Source of the DNA: Ixodes scapularis
Lineage: Eukaryota; Arthropoda; Arachnida; Ixodida; Ixodidae
NCBI RefSeq assembly: GCF_016920785.2
Contig: NW_024609881.1
Span: forward strand, 45,354,710 to 45,418,709
Direction: 5' to 3'
DNA length: 64,000 bases
The stretch's first letter is position 1. Every line of letters begins with the position of its first letter. Shown piece after piece: positions 12,801-24,800 of the stretch. The notes below the pieces were generated by a model. That model ran no database searches. It was not told the origin of the DNA and was given only the letters and a program-made list of their open reading frames with translations. A program made the position numbers and the translations under genes.

Positions 12801-15800
12801 TACTAACAGCATATCAATTAGTGGGCCAAAAGAAAGAAGGTAGAAAATCATAAGCCTGATGTTTGGTACGAAAATTTGAAAGCACAGTGAACTTTTTCGT
12901 ACTTTCTTCCCTTCGAAAGCTCTCTGCCTTTTGACTGTGATACATCTGCAATACCCAAAGCACGACATCGAACCTCATTTATTTCCTTCACCCTTAAGTT
13001 GACAGTGCGGTGGAAGCTATGCGCTTGCCGGACCAATCAGCCACCTCCCTTTCATCACCTGCCCTCATGCTCTGCGCCTGGGTATGTGCGAGGGAGCGTG
13101 ATCATGTGGCAAAAGTGTGACTGGCGCAACGAACATGTAGCTTCCACAGCACTATCAGCTTAGAGGTGAACTGGGTGGGGAAAGCAATTTTTGTCCGAGT
13201 TTTGGGCGACGGCCTAATCTTCTAGGGGGAGAATGGTGGTGTCCAGGTGCACAAACGGGGGTCGAGCAAGAGGGGGAGTCCCTCCTTTCCGTCCCCTTGA
13301 ACTGTTTCATACAATGTGCGATTTGTGAGTTGGGGAGGAAAGCTAAGAGGGGAAAAGTTTCAAAAATTGTTTTAAGAGAATTGGTTGAAAATTGCAAAGT
13401 AATTTGTGCCTCTTTTTTTAACCAATTGTTGAAGACTTTTTTATTTTTCATAAAGCATAAAACCTTTTTTTTTTATAAAACTTTTTTATTGCCAGTTTGC
13501 ATAAAATTAAACAAAACATTAATTTGGCCTCTAGGTGGTGTTTGTTGCTCCCATGTGTACATTCAAAAGTTTTTGATTGTGTGGTACTGTTGCAATGGTA
13601 ATGGAGGGCATGAGTGACACTCTTGATTAGTAGCCAAGGGATTAAGGGAGAATTTGTTTCCTGACTGGTGGGAGTGGGGGAGGGGGGTGATTCTGAAAAG
13701 AGACGGTATGTCGCAGAGATATGTATGTCCTTTTCCCATTAAATTTAATGGGCAAGTTTTTCAGCCAAGTTTAACTGGCAGTGCTTCCGTTGGAGTCTCA
13801 TTTAATGCCCTAACTCTAGGCAGACGGATTCTCTGTCTGCCTCCAGTTATTCCAAATCTGAACATAGTAAAAATTTAAAAAAATGTTCCACTTTTTTTTT
13901 ATTTAGAATTTTGCAAGTTTTGTGCTGCCTTGGACGAGTGGTGGCAGGCAGCTTGGTTTTGACTGTAGTGCAGGGAAGACCACAGTATGCTAGTTTTGGA
14001 AAACGGGTCTCCACAAACAGGGAATCTTTACGCCCGAAGCCACTCAAAGTCTAACTTTTGCCACCGAGACCAGCGGCGTACTGGGTATTGAGGTGATGCC
14101 TGTGTGTTTCGGGTAACGCTGGAAAAAGGCTGCTTGGACTTGCAGATGGTCCCCAAGGACTACAAGACAATGGCAGCCCTGTCCAAAGCCATAGAGAAAA
14201 ATGTTCTCTTTTCACATCTGGACGACAACGAGCGCAGGTGAGTTCGAGTCGAGTCCATGCCTGGCAGGATGTCTTCACAGAATCATACATGGGTAAATTA
14301 CTTCCGAAATGTAATTTAGTTACAATTACAATTACTTTGCTTCAAAAGTAGTTTAACTACAATTACAATTACTACTGCATGTAAAGTAATTAATTACAAT
14401 TACAAATTACTTTTTAAAAGTAATGCAATTACTTTACAATTACTTATTTCTGAGAGCGACCCGACTTGGGCCATATAGCTTTAAACGAGTTTAATTGAAT
14501 GCAACATATTTGTTCATTCCTTGACGCAATGTTTGAGGAGGCTTAAGCTTCGCTGCATAAATGTCACATACTGTACTTTGCTTTCATGAATTTGGCTAAA
14601 TTCATGATAGAACTTGGCAGTTTGGGACAGTGAAGTTCTACGTTCTTATATTTTTAATAAATAATAATAACTTAGTTCATATGCTGGAAGACGCCAGACC
14701 GCTAAAGAAAACATTTGTTGACAGACGTTTCTTAGCTAGGCAATTAAAATGCGACAATCAGTCATATGTAAAAATAGTCAAGAGTGCAGGCGAGCTGGTG
14801 TAAGTTGAACATGATTGTAAACCTGAGACTGGGGCAGAAAAGTGAACACAACAGAAGGTAGAAAAAGAGGAGGCAACGTCTCAATTGACTTTGCCTCCTC
14901 TTTTTCTACCTTCTGTTGTGTTCGCTTTTCTGCCCCAGTCTCAGGTTTATAATCATGTTCAGTCATGTGTGACTATTTTACAAGTGTTAATATAAAACTA
15001 AAATCCACACGCACTAATACGACCGCATTCACATACAAACGTTGTTTTGTTGTATTGTTATTTATTTACTTTGAGTTGAAATTATAATGGTTCAGAAATA
15101 TATAAGAACCGAATCGGGGCTCCCGAATCATTGGTGACAATATTCACAGGTGCGAGGTCAGTCTTTAAAATGCTTATGCAAATAATATCCGAAGTAAAAC
15201 CAACAAGAAATAAAATTAAAAATAATACAAAGATACAAATATGCGACAAAGCGGGACATAAAAACCTGGCAAAAAAGAAAGGAAAATAACCTTATATAGA
15301 CAAATAAAATTTCCAACCTCGGCTGAAAGCTGAAGCTTAATCTTTTTTTCTTTCAATATTTTGGCATGTTTACCCTATTGTTTCCTGCTCGCACCGCAGG
15401 AAGCAATGGGTAAACACGGCGCCGTTGAGGTAGGCTCCGAAGAGGATTGTCTCTCAGACCGCAGTGAAAGCAACAAAACAAGAAATAATGTGATGCTATT
15501 TATGTTGTGCGTGTATGTGAGTGCGTGTCTGTGTGCGAGTGTTTCACCGAGAGCTAGACCGCTTGTGCGAGCGCTGAGGCTTTCAGAGAGGTTCCGTCGG
15601 CATCGCAAAGATTTACAAAAGTAATTGTAATTGTGCCTGAAGTTTTGCAATTACTGATGCTAGAAAGAAATTAAAATTATAATTCCTTTAGATGAAAGTA
15701 ATTATTACAATTGCAGATTACCAATAAAGTAATTAAATTACAGTAATTCAATTACTACCCTAGTATGTCACAGATCAAACAGTTCCCAAGACCGCAGTGG

Positions 15801-18800
15801 CTGGCTTAGGAGCTAGCCATTGCAGTCTTGGGAACTATGGCAGTCTTAGGTAGTATGGCGATCTTGGGAACTGTTGCAGTCTTAGGTAGTATGGTGGTCT
15901 TGGGAACTGTTGCGGTCTCAGGAACTCTGACGGTCTTATGGACTGTGGCAGTCTTACGAATTGTGGCGGTCTAGGAGCCACGGCAGTCTTTTAAACTCTG
16001 GTGGTCTTACAAACTGTGGCAGTTTTTTTTAACTGTGGCGGTCTTAAGAACTGTGGTAGTGTTAGGAACTCTGTTGGCTTTAAGAACCATAGCAGCCTTA
16101 GGGACTGTGGTTGTCCAAGACCTGCTGCAGTCTTAAGAATTATTGTAGCCTTAGGCACCATATGGTGGTTATAGAAACCATGGTGGTCTTGGAACTCAGG
16201 CAGTCTTGGGGACAATATGGCGACCTTAGGAACCGTGATAGTTTTGGGAACTGTGGTGGACTTAGGAACCCTGGTGGTAGAAGAACCTTTGAAGCTTTAG
16301 GAACCATATGACAGACTAAGGAACCATGGTGGTTTAGGGATTGTGGCGGTCTTAGTACTGTAACCATCGTAAGCGACCGTGGCGATCTTAGTGCCGTGAC
16401 CGTTTCTGGGATTACGGCGGTCTTGGTGCCATCACCGACTACATTGGTGGGCAAACTCGCAGCACTGACTGCAGAGCAGTGAAGCGTGCCGACAACACTG
16501 GGACGCGAGTTCGCTGCTGTGACATTGGGATGTAACATTCCTGCTTGCAGCGACATCTTCGACGCCATGTTCCCCGTAGTTCATCGTGCCGGGGAGGTGA
16601 TCATTCAGCAAGGCGACGAGGGGGACAACTTTTACGTCCTTGACCAGGGAGAGGTGGATGTGAGTGGATGACGCGGCACTTTTTGTTGAGAAGAAGCACT
16701 GTGTTTCCGCTAGGGTCTTAAGACATCTGGTCGATTGTGTGCTAACAAGGAGAATCGTATTGAAAGGGAAAGGTAGACTTGTAGATTTTTAGAGATCAAA
16801 GTTGCTGCGAGTGGATGCCATAGCACCTCTTGTGAGAGTGCAGACAATGTTTCCAGTGGAGGTCTCGTGAAATATGCTTGGTTGTGTGCTAACGAAAAGG
16901 ATTATACTGAAGGCGAATACTAACCTTGTTGATTTTTAGGGTTCATAGTTGTGAGTGGACGGCATAGCATCTTTTGTTGAAACGAAGGGCAACATTTATG
17001 CTGGGGTCTCGAGAAATATGTTTGCTTGTGTTCTTATGAAAAGGATTGTGCTGAAAGGAACCATTAAATTTAGATATTCTTGGAGTTTAGAGTTGTTGTT
17101 TACGAGTTGCGCGTCCAAGCACGTGATGGACCTACTGTGCCAAACTGGGGACATTTTGAAAACAGCTTTATGAAAAGTAAAACTGTGACAAGGGTCTGTG
17201 TTCGCTCGTAAGAAGCCAACATTCTTGAGAAAAGCCGACAGATGTTGCAATGATATGGCAGACTGCTGGCCTGGTGGTGGGGCTGTGTGGAATGGTATGC
17301 AGTACCTGAGAAACTCGGGGAAAGTAAAACCTATAGTCCTGCAAAAAACAGGGAGCAAAAAAAAAAAAAAAAAAAGAGGATATGAAGAAAAGTTTAGGGT
17401 AACTGCTGACAGATTTCTTTTGTGGAAGGACAACGCTTTTAGAATAATGGAGGGCTGCTCAATCTCTCCGAATGCAGTACATACTCGAAAGTTCTTGTTC
17501 AACCGACAACCTTGCATCGTGCTTCGTCATTACTCGACCGCTCGCACCAAACAAACGCTCAGTTGGTGGCCCAACCTCATTAGGCAAACGGAAGGCCAAC
17601 TTGTCGCCGATGCAAGAAAAGCGCCTTCCTGGCGAGTCGAAGAGCCTTTGGTTGGTTGTCGGCAGTTGGCAACTCCTGGCTGCGAAAACAACCACCAGCC
17701 ACGCGCGTCTCTGAGTGCCGTTTGTCCGGCGGGTGCCCGCAAGCTTGCCGCGTCGCTTCCCCCAGGTTTACGTCAACGGACAGCTGGTGACCACCATTGC
17801 CGAGAGCGGGAGCTTCGGAGAACTGGCCCTCATCTATGGCACCCCACGTGCGGCCACGGTCAAAGTGAGTGTCCGCACAAGTCCTTTCTTTGAAGCTGAA
17901 CATCATCCTCGGTTCGCTGCTCTTTCCAGTTTTGGGGAGCATGCGAGTCGTAGTGGAAAGCACATGTCTGCCTTTACATCTTAATTTTGTTGGAAAAAAT
18001 TCGACTGCACCGAGACTTCGAAGACAGGTCAAGTTTGCGAGTTTAGCGATCTCGCTCTTTCCAACCCAGGACCTGTAGTTGCCAAACCTTCTCAGGGTAT
18101 TGCACTTTGTAATGTCAACCAATGACCAAAAAAAAAAAGTTTTCCGATTGTTGAATAACGTAGAAGTTTGAGCTAGTTGGTAAGTAGACACGATAAAAAC
18201 AAAACGGCGCAAAGACAAGGACGAAGTAGAAGGAACCACAGGACACAGCGCTGTGTCCTGTGGTTCCTTCTACTTCGTCCTTGTCTTTGCGCTGTTTTGT
18301 TTTTACAGTATAGACCACTTACAACGTTACCGCTTATAGTGCAGGACCGGGTATAACGCGGTTTTTTTTAAACCACCGGTTCACCTCCCATAGAACTCCA
18401 TGTAATTACATACCGCTTAAAATGCAGGCGCGCGAAGGGAAATACCGGTTATAGTGCGGTTTTTGGCACAGCCCGCCGACGACTGGAGCAGCGAGCTCGC
18501 TTCCCTGTGCGACACTAGATAACGGCGCTGACGGCGCAAGCCGCAAGCTGCACTCGCGGGGCAAGGAGGTTGCTCGAAAACGCGGGGAGAAGCGAAGAGA
18601 GAGGCTTCAGTCGCCATAGCGACAGAGGGATGCACGCACGAGTCGTTCACGTGCGTGCGTCCCTCCGCACGGCCGGTCTAGAGCGGAGAGCCTCTCCGCT
18701 CTAGACCGGCCGTGCCCTCCGCTGCATTGGAAACAAAGAAACAAACAACCGCAACGACAGACCAATCGCAGGTCGAGGAGAAGTGTTTGCGCGCGTTGCA

Positions 18801-21800
18801 TGCCGGTTGTGCCGGTCGCGGGCCGGCTGCTTCTATTCCGCAAACGTGGCGTCGGTTGTGATCGTCGTTGTAGACGGCGTGCATCTCATCGTTCTGCGTA
18901 AAAGCGCTATCCTTGACTGTGAATTTTCGTTGTGTGTGGCTATGATAACCCAGCACGTACTAGAAGGGAAGATCCACCTACTCGTGCGGCGATGTCGTGG
19001 CGGCGCTCTCAAGACGGCAAAAACGCCCGTGTCGTCGTGTTTGTTTACTTCGACTACAGTGGTGATATCTAAGCATTTGTGTCCTCGAACATCGCCTGGA
19101 TTTCTTATTTGACGCATTTCATGCGTGTGCTCAAGTTCAAGGTATCACTGGCGCGTACCGTATGAAGGATGCGAATTTTCACGCGTTTTCATCTCTGGAG
19201 AAAAGTGATTAGGGTTAGTAATCCTGAACGCTCGCAACGTCCGTCCGCAACCCACGACGCCGTTAAAAGGCTGCGTCAGGCAAAAGCCGCTCATTTCTTT
19301 CAAAATGTGTGACACACTTGAGAGAGAAGTGTACTAGTCTGGTGAAATAAAGACTTTCCTCAAACTAAGCTTTATTTTTCATCTAACATAAAATAAATTC
19401 TTTTACAAAGGTAAGTTGTCTCATGGCATGTATTTTGGCCTGAAAAATTGATGTTTTGGTTATAGTGCGGATTTTCGCGACTCCCGAGACATACGTTATA
19501 TGCGGTCTACACTGTATCATGTTTTCCGATTGGTTGATGACAGCTATGTTGTCATTGATCGAATTTGCCCAGCTGAGGTGGCTTGAGTATGATACAGTTG
19601 CGTGCCATTTCATTCGTTAAGGAACTTGTAGGTATGTTTTTTTATAAATATTTCTGTTTGCCTGACGTCCAAGCCTTGCTACTAGTTTGCATTCTTGAGA
19701 CTCGCGAGATGTGCAATGCGTCGTCTGAGATGACTGTATCTTTGGGTTGTAGGCGAAGACGGACGTCAAACTCTGGGCCATCGACCGAGACACATACAGA
19801 AGGATTCTGATGGTGAGTACTCGTTCCTGGGATTGCCTTCCAGACTTTTTTGTCATGAGGGCATCAGCACTGAATTGTTTCCTCCTTGCTGAAGTTTTGC
19901 CTCCTGGTTGTGTAAAGATGGATTAACACTGTTGGGTGGTAGCCCGTCAAAGTAAATTCTTAAGAATGCTCCCCGGGGTACCCTTGCGGTTTCACCGAGC
20001 TCTCAAATTTCCTCAACCATTACTGTCCCTAAGTAAAGTGTTTTAAGCATCATTTTACACAATCTGAGCCAGTCATTGATGCTTAACCAGGAGTGAAACA
20101 CCTCCTAGTATATGCATTGCTGACTCGAAGCCCTGTAGTCTCCTGTACTGTTTTACCTTATAAATGCCAAGACCGGAATGCGTTCCACGGCCGTCAATCG
20201 AGACAGGTTCCCCGAGATCAAACAAACCCCCCTCCGCGTTAAAAGTGTTGAAAGGACAGGCTCAGAAAATGCAAATGCTTTGAAAGGTGACGAGCCGGAA
20301 ATCCATGCGATAATCTTCAAAGTGGAAGAAAAGTCATACTTTTTCAAAAAATGTGGCGATAACTCATAAATAATGTTAAAAGAGCTGTGCAACAATTTTA
20401 ACAATAAAGAAAATTTGCATCTTCTAATTTTGACATTGTTTATCTTGTCACAAAGGACAGAAAACACATCTCCTTCCTTCAAAATGTTGCGATTCCACCG
20501 CATAGTAGCGGGGCAAAAATTTGAATATTTCTCGAGCGGCGGCCATGAGAACCACACGACATGGCGAAAAGATACGAAGTTGTGCAAATACCTGCTCGAT
20601 AAAAGGTAATTTTTCTATATTTCTTGTCGTTCCAACATAAATATAAATGCATCAAAAACCTGGTATCATCGACATAACTTTGATTATACGGAGTTTTCCG
20701 TCAGCACGTGGTCGCGAGCAAGTGAGTTCTCACTGCTCACTGATGGCTGTAGGGAGAGAGCTTCACCGGAACCTTGTGCGGCCCCCATTCACATCACAGC
20801 ACACGTGACTCGGAAGGTGGTGAAGGAGTTGAGAGGTGCCGAAAACCTCAATCTTTGTCTTTTCTTTTTTTTTTATAAAAGCTAGGATATGCATGAAAAA
20901 GCGGTATTTTGTTCTTTACTTCTGAAAGGTGGAGACACCAACTTCCAAATTATTAAGGTAAAGCACTGAAATTGTTGCACAGCCCTTTTAATAAACATGT
21001 CAACTATGCAAGGAAATGTCGATCCGTCCTTTGGAAACGAGCGTGGAGCGTTCCGGCCTAACACTGTCCTTACGGCACTTTTTTCTGTGCGTTTGCAGGG
21101 AAGCACCATACGGAAGCGCAAGTTGTACGAAGAGTTCCTCAGCAAAGTCTCCATCCTAGGTAAGGGGTCCTGCTCTGACTGACGGCTCCCGAATGACGAG
21201 GCTGTCGCGATGGGGTTTTTACTTCGCCCACCAGGGGCTGGTGTGGCGCTCAGGTTGGATACGAGGGCCACTTCGGCGTTCGGCCGGAGCTTGCATTAAT
21301 TTGACGAAGACGCGAGTTACAGCCGAACGCCGCTGCAACACTCGCTTCGTTGGTGCGATGCAGCACTGGCGTCGTCTTCGTGACGCAGCACTCGCATCGT
21401 CGGTGCGACGCAGCACTCGCATCGTCGGTGCGACGCAGCACTCGCGTCGTTAGTGCGATGCAGCACTCACGTCGTTAGTACGACGAAGTACTTGCGTCAT
21501 CGGTGCAAAACAGCACTCGTGTCGGTGCAATGCAGCACTCGCATCATTAGTACGACGAAGCACTTGCATCTTCGGTGCGACACACCACTTGCGTCGTAGG
21601 TACAATGCAGCACTCGCTTCGTTGGTGCAATAGAGCACTGGCGTCATTAGTATGACGAAGCATTTGAGTCATTGGTGCAACGCAGCTCTTGCGTCGTAGG
21701 TGCAACGCAGCGCTTACACGTCATAGCTGCGACGCAGCACTCGCATCGTCGGTGCAATGCAACACTTGCGTCGTCGGTGCGACGCGGCACTCGCATAGTT

Positions 21801-24800
21801 GGTGTGACGCCGCACTTGCATCATCCGTGCGACGTGGCACTCGAGTCGTTGGTGCAGTCACCGACGAGACGAGAACTGCAGGGCATGTCTTTTGAATGCG
21901 CCTGCATGCTCAAGGATCACGAGGCGCCAAAGCATTGTCGAAGGCAAGAAGCTCGCGCTGGAGGCGAGGCAACTGAAGCTCCTCCCTGCTGTTCTCATCC
22001 TGTCAGTGACTATGGCCTAGGTGGTGTTGCTTCGACTCAAATTAGGGTGAGGGTAGAGCACGGTGTAAGACGCATATGGGTGTGGACGCCAAGAGCATCG
22101 CAGCTGCCAGATTGAGTCCTCGCCTCAGTTACAAGCGCCGCTACCATATGGATCCTCGATGTGTGGCCTATCATGGGCCCAGTTTCCCATTCTTCTCTAT
22201 AGGAGACGCGCTTGTTCTTAAAGTCGTTCCCTGGATGGGCCACGTCGTATGGAATTCGGCACTTGTGCTTTGCACGTTACTTGAACCCTGCTCTGTCGTC
22301 GACGCTCCTCGATGGCAGCAGTAAAGGTCTTAAGAAAGCGTCGAAGCGTAGAGGTCTCTGGCGTGGCGTTCGAGCCAGATATCTCCCTGCCGTGTTGTAA
22401 GGACACACAACACGGCGATCGCGTCGCAGCGTTTGCCGTGTTGTGTGTCCTCACCTAATCAGCAACTTAACTCTGTTACGTCACGCCGCGGTGGTAGCGC
22501 TTTGGGCGCATTGCCGGTCTGGGAGTGGGGGCAGAAGTGGCTATCTGGGATGGGCATTCCTCTGTTTTAGATTAAACCAGAAAAAAAGGAACTGCCTTTT
22601 TGTCAAAACGTCGTGACCAGGGCTGTACCAAAAGAGCCAGGAAGCTTTGAAGATCAGTTTTTATGTGTTCTCTGCCTGGCTCGGTCTGTCTAAGAACGTG
22701 GATAAGGTGCAGTGGGAAGGGGAAATTGGACACCGTTGAACCACGATTGCTCGTGCGAGAAGCACTTGGGTCGAATTCACACTTGTTTTAGTCAGATTTA
22801 TTCTTTTTGTCTCAACACAAATGGGAAAACTGTCGAGTGGTTCAGACCACCCGTGGACCACGTTCAGGCGGTCGTCCGATCGTTCAAACTGTCATTTGCT
22901 CTTTTAAATTCGTCTGTGAAAATATCGGACAAATACTCATTATGTGAAATGGGCTTTAGCGTCCGTTCTATGGCGTTCAAGCGAAGGAATCGCCGCACTT
23001 CGCATTATTTGCGCAAAATTTTGCGGTGTAACGAGCCTCCATAATTTTGTTCAGACCGCTGAAGTAGTAAACATTGCTAGGAAGATGTAGAATCGGCAAT
23101 CGCAACGCGAAAAAGAGCGCGTGAACTCACCAACGCTGACATTACATTCCAATGGTTTGTTGGTGTAGGGTGCGGCGCTTCTTGCCACCACCCCATCATG
23201 CATGCACATCCCCAGTCCAGTGGCTAGGGCACTCCGGTTTGTTTGTAAACACGAGTTGATGTATATTTATTTTGCAGCATGGAGTAGAGCCGCCAAATAA
23301 TTACACTTCAGTGTCGCAGCGCTTTAGCCACCTTTTTTCTTTTTTTTTTAATTCGTTTAAAACTTTATCTGAAATCGTGGGAAATGCTTTTGCATTCTCC
23401 GGAAATGCTGAAACTGGCACTGCATCTCCAGCCCCTGTAGTTGCATTTTGTGTCGTGGTAACCGTCACCGATTTTGCCTGCCCTGCATTAGGCAAAATTG
23501 CAGCATTCTTGAGCCACTCGAGGAATGGAATGTCGATGCTGGCAAGAGTAGCAGCTTATCCATCGTGGCTCTGGACAACGCGAGAGAGAGGGGGCAGGGC
23601 AATCGTTGAGATGGACCGTTTCGTTCCCTCCGCAGAGAGCCTGGACAAGTGGGAGCGGCTGACAGTGGCGGACGCGCTCGAGCCCGTCACGTTCAACGAC
23701 GGCGACGTCATCGTGGAGCAAGGGATGCCCGGAGACGACTTCTTCATCATCGAGGAGGTGCGTGCGTCCCTGCCGGCTTACAAGGCCGCCCATTGGCTCC
23801 TGGGCAGATTCCAAGTGCCGCAATGGCACGCCTTCCCTTTCCCTATTCTAAACATTCTTTTTGCGCGTCTGCCGTTTTCCTCAATCAGTGCCAGCGAAAG
23901 GTTACCGTCATGGGCAAAATGCTACCCCGCAGTTACGTCGGGAACCCTTGTCCGAGAGATGTACAATGCTGCTCGCGTACAAGTACCGTGTGTACCTTCG
24001 ATTACTGTAATATCCCGAGATGCCCCACCCCCAAAAGACAACCCGTCCCTATTTTCGGCACGATTTTTCTACAGTCTAAGCTCGTTACAACAGACCTGGT
24101 TACAACAGACATCTATATATAACATACTGATTTGTGCAGTTTGGTTGGTTTTCCTCTACATACCACTGACTCAACTTCATATCTGCACAGAACATACTCT
24201 TCTTACAACAGACTGAAATCTGGGTGAAATTCGAGGTCTGTTATAACGAGCTTAGACTGTATTTGTATTTTTCAATAACATCAAAAGGTAGCCCACTTCT
24301 AGCGATTGCAGGGCCCTGACTAATGGGGACCTCGGCGGAAATAGTGTTACTCAGCCACGACGGGAGACGAGCAAACATTGCCGATTGGGAAAGACGGTCG
24401 TCTCTAGTTCGTCGCCCCTCACTGCCATCGCAAGTTTCGCAACTCGCAGAACCTAAAACTAGCATTGTTTCAACTTCTTTTTACCTCGCACCGAAGGTTA
24501 GCTTACTCCTTATTTTCACTCAATTTGCTTTCAATCTTGGGCAGGCCTTCTGTCGGGACGTTACGACAGTTGCGCTAACACGGGTGACGTACGACGACAA
24601 AGTGTGACGACGGGAGTGACGAAAGAGTGCTCTTGCGTTTTGTTCCGTTTACGGCCGTACGTCTTGCGGAAGCCTCTTGGCCGCGGCACACGCAACGGGG
24701 TGTGAGCCTTCCTTGATGACCAGCCTGTGCCGGCGTGTTGCAGGGGTCCGCATCCGTGCTGCAGAGACGTTCCGAAAGCGAGCCCCAAGAGGAAGTGGGC

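Larger units (their letters stand above)
10991..14145 (+). other. PKA-R1 intron 2
   Basis: A 3.2-kb intron holding a short MITE (11052-11221), an hAT-like element (11929-12665) and a dispersed repeat (12746-13180) whose second copy lies in the septin intron at about 60310-60680. No coding exon is visible. Confidence 0.8.
17865..19752 (+). other. PKA-R1 intron 5
   Basis: A 1.9-kb intron. It is largely occupied by a 112-bp palindrome (18194-18305) and an adjoining mariner-like element (18306-19513). No coding exon is present. Confidence 0.85.
21160..23635 (+). other. PKA-R1 intron 7
   Basis: A 2.5-kb intron with the 25-bp minisatellite (21332-21855) and a hairpin (22397-22454). The rest is unassigned, with a T-rich tract near 23335-23350. 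Confidence 0.8.
23758..24743 (+). other. PKA-R1 intron 8
   Basis: A 1.0-kb intron. It holds a dispersed repeat at about 23880-23990 (also at 37612-37737) and a small mariner-type MITE (24070-24261). No coding exon is present. Confidence 0.8.

Noticed and set aside
16140..16568. A 142-codon minus-strand frame rich in Pro/Leu
   Set aside because: It lies across the 18-bp minisatellite and antisense to exon 4. A repeat artefact.
21193..22115. Several Cys/Ala/Ser/Arg-rich open frames on both strands
   Set aside because: They are products of the 25-bp minisatellite.
23272..24216. A 314-codon plus-strand frame containing exon 8 (the longest open frame in the window)
   Set aside because: Only 23636-23757 is family sequence. 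The rest is intron read-through across clear splice sites.
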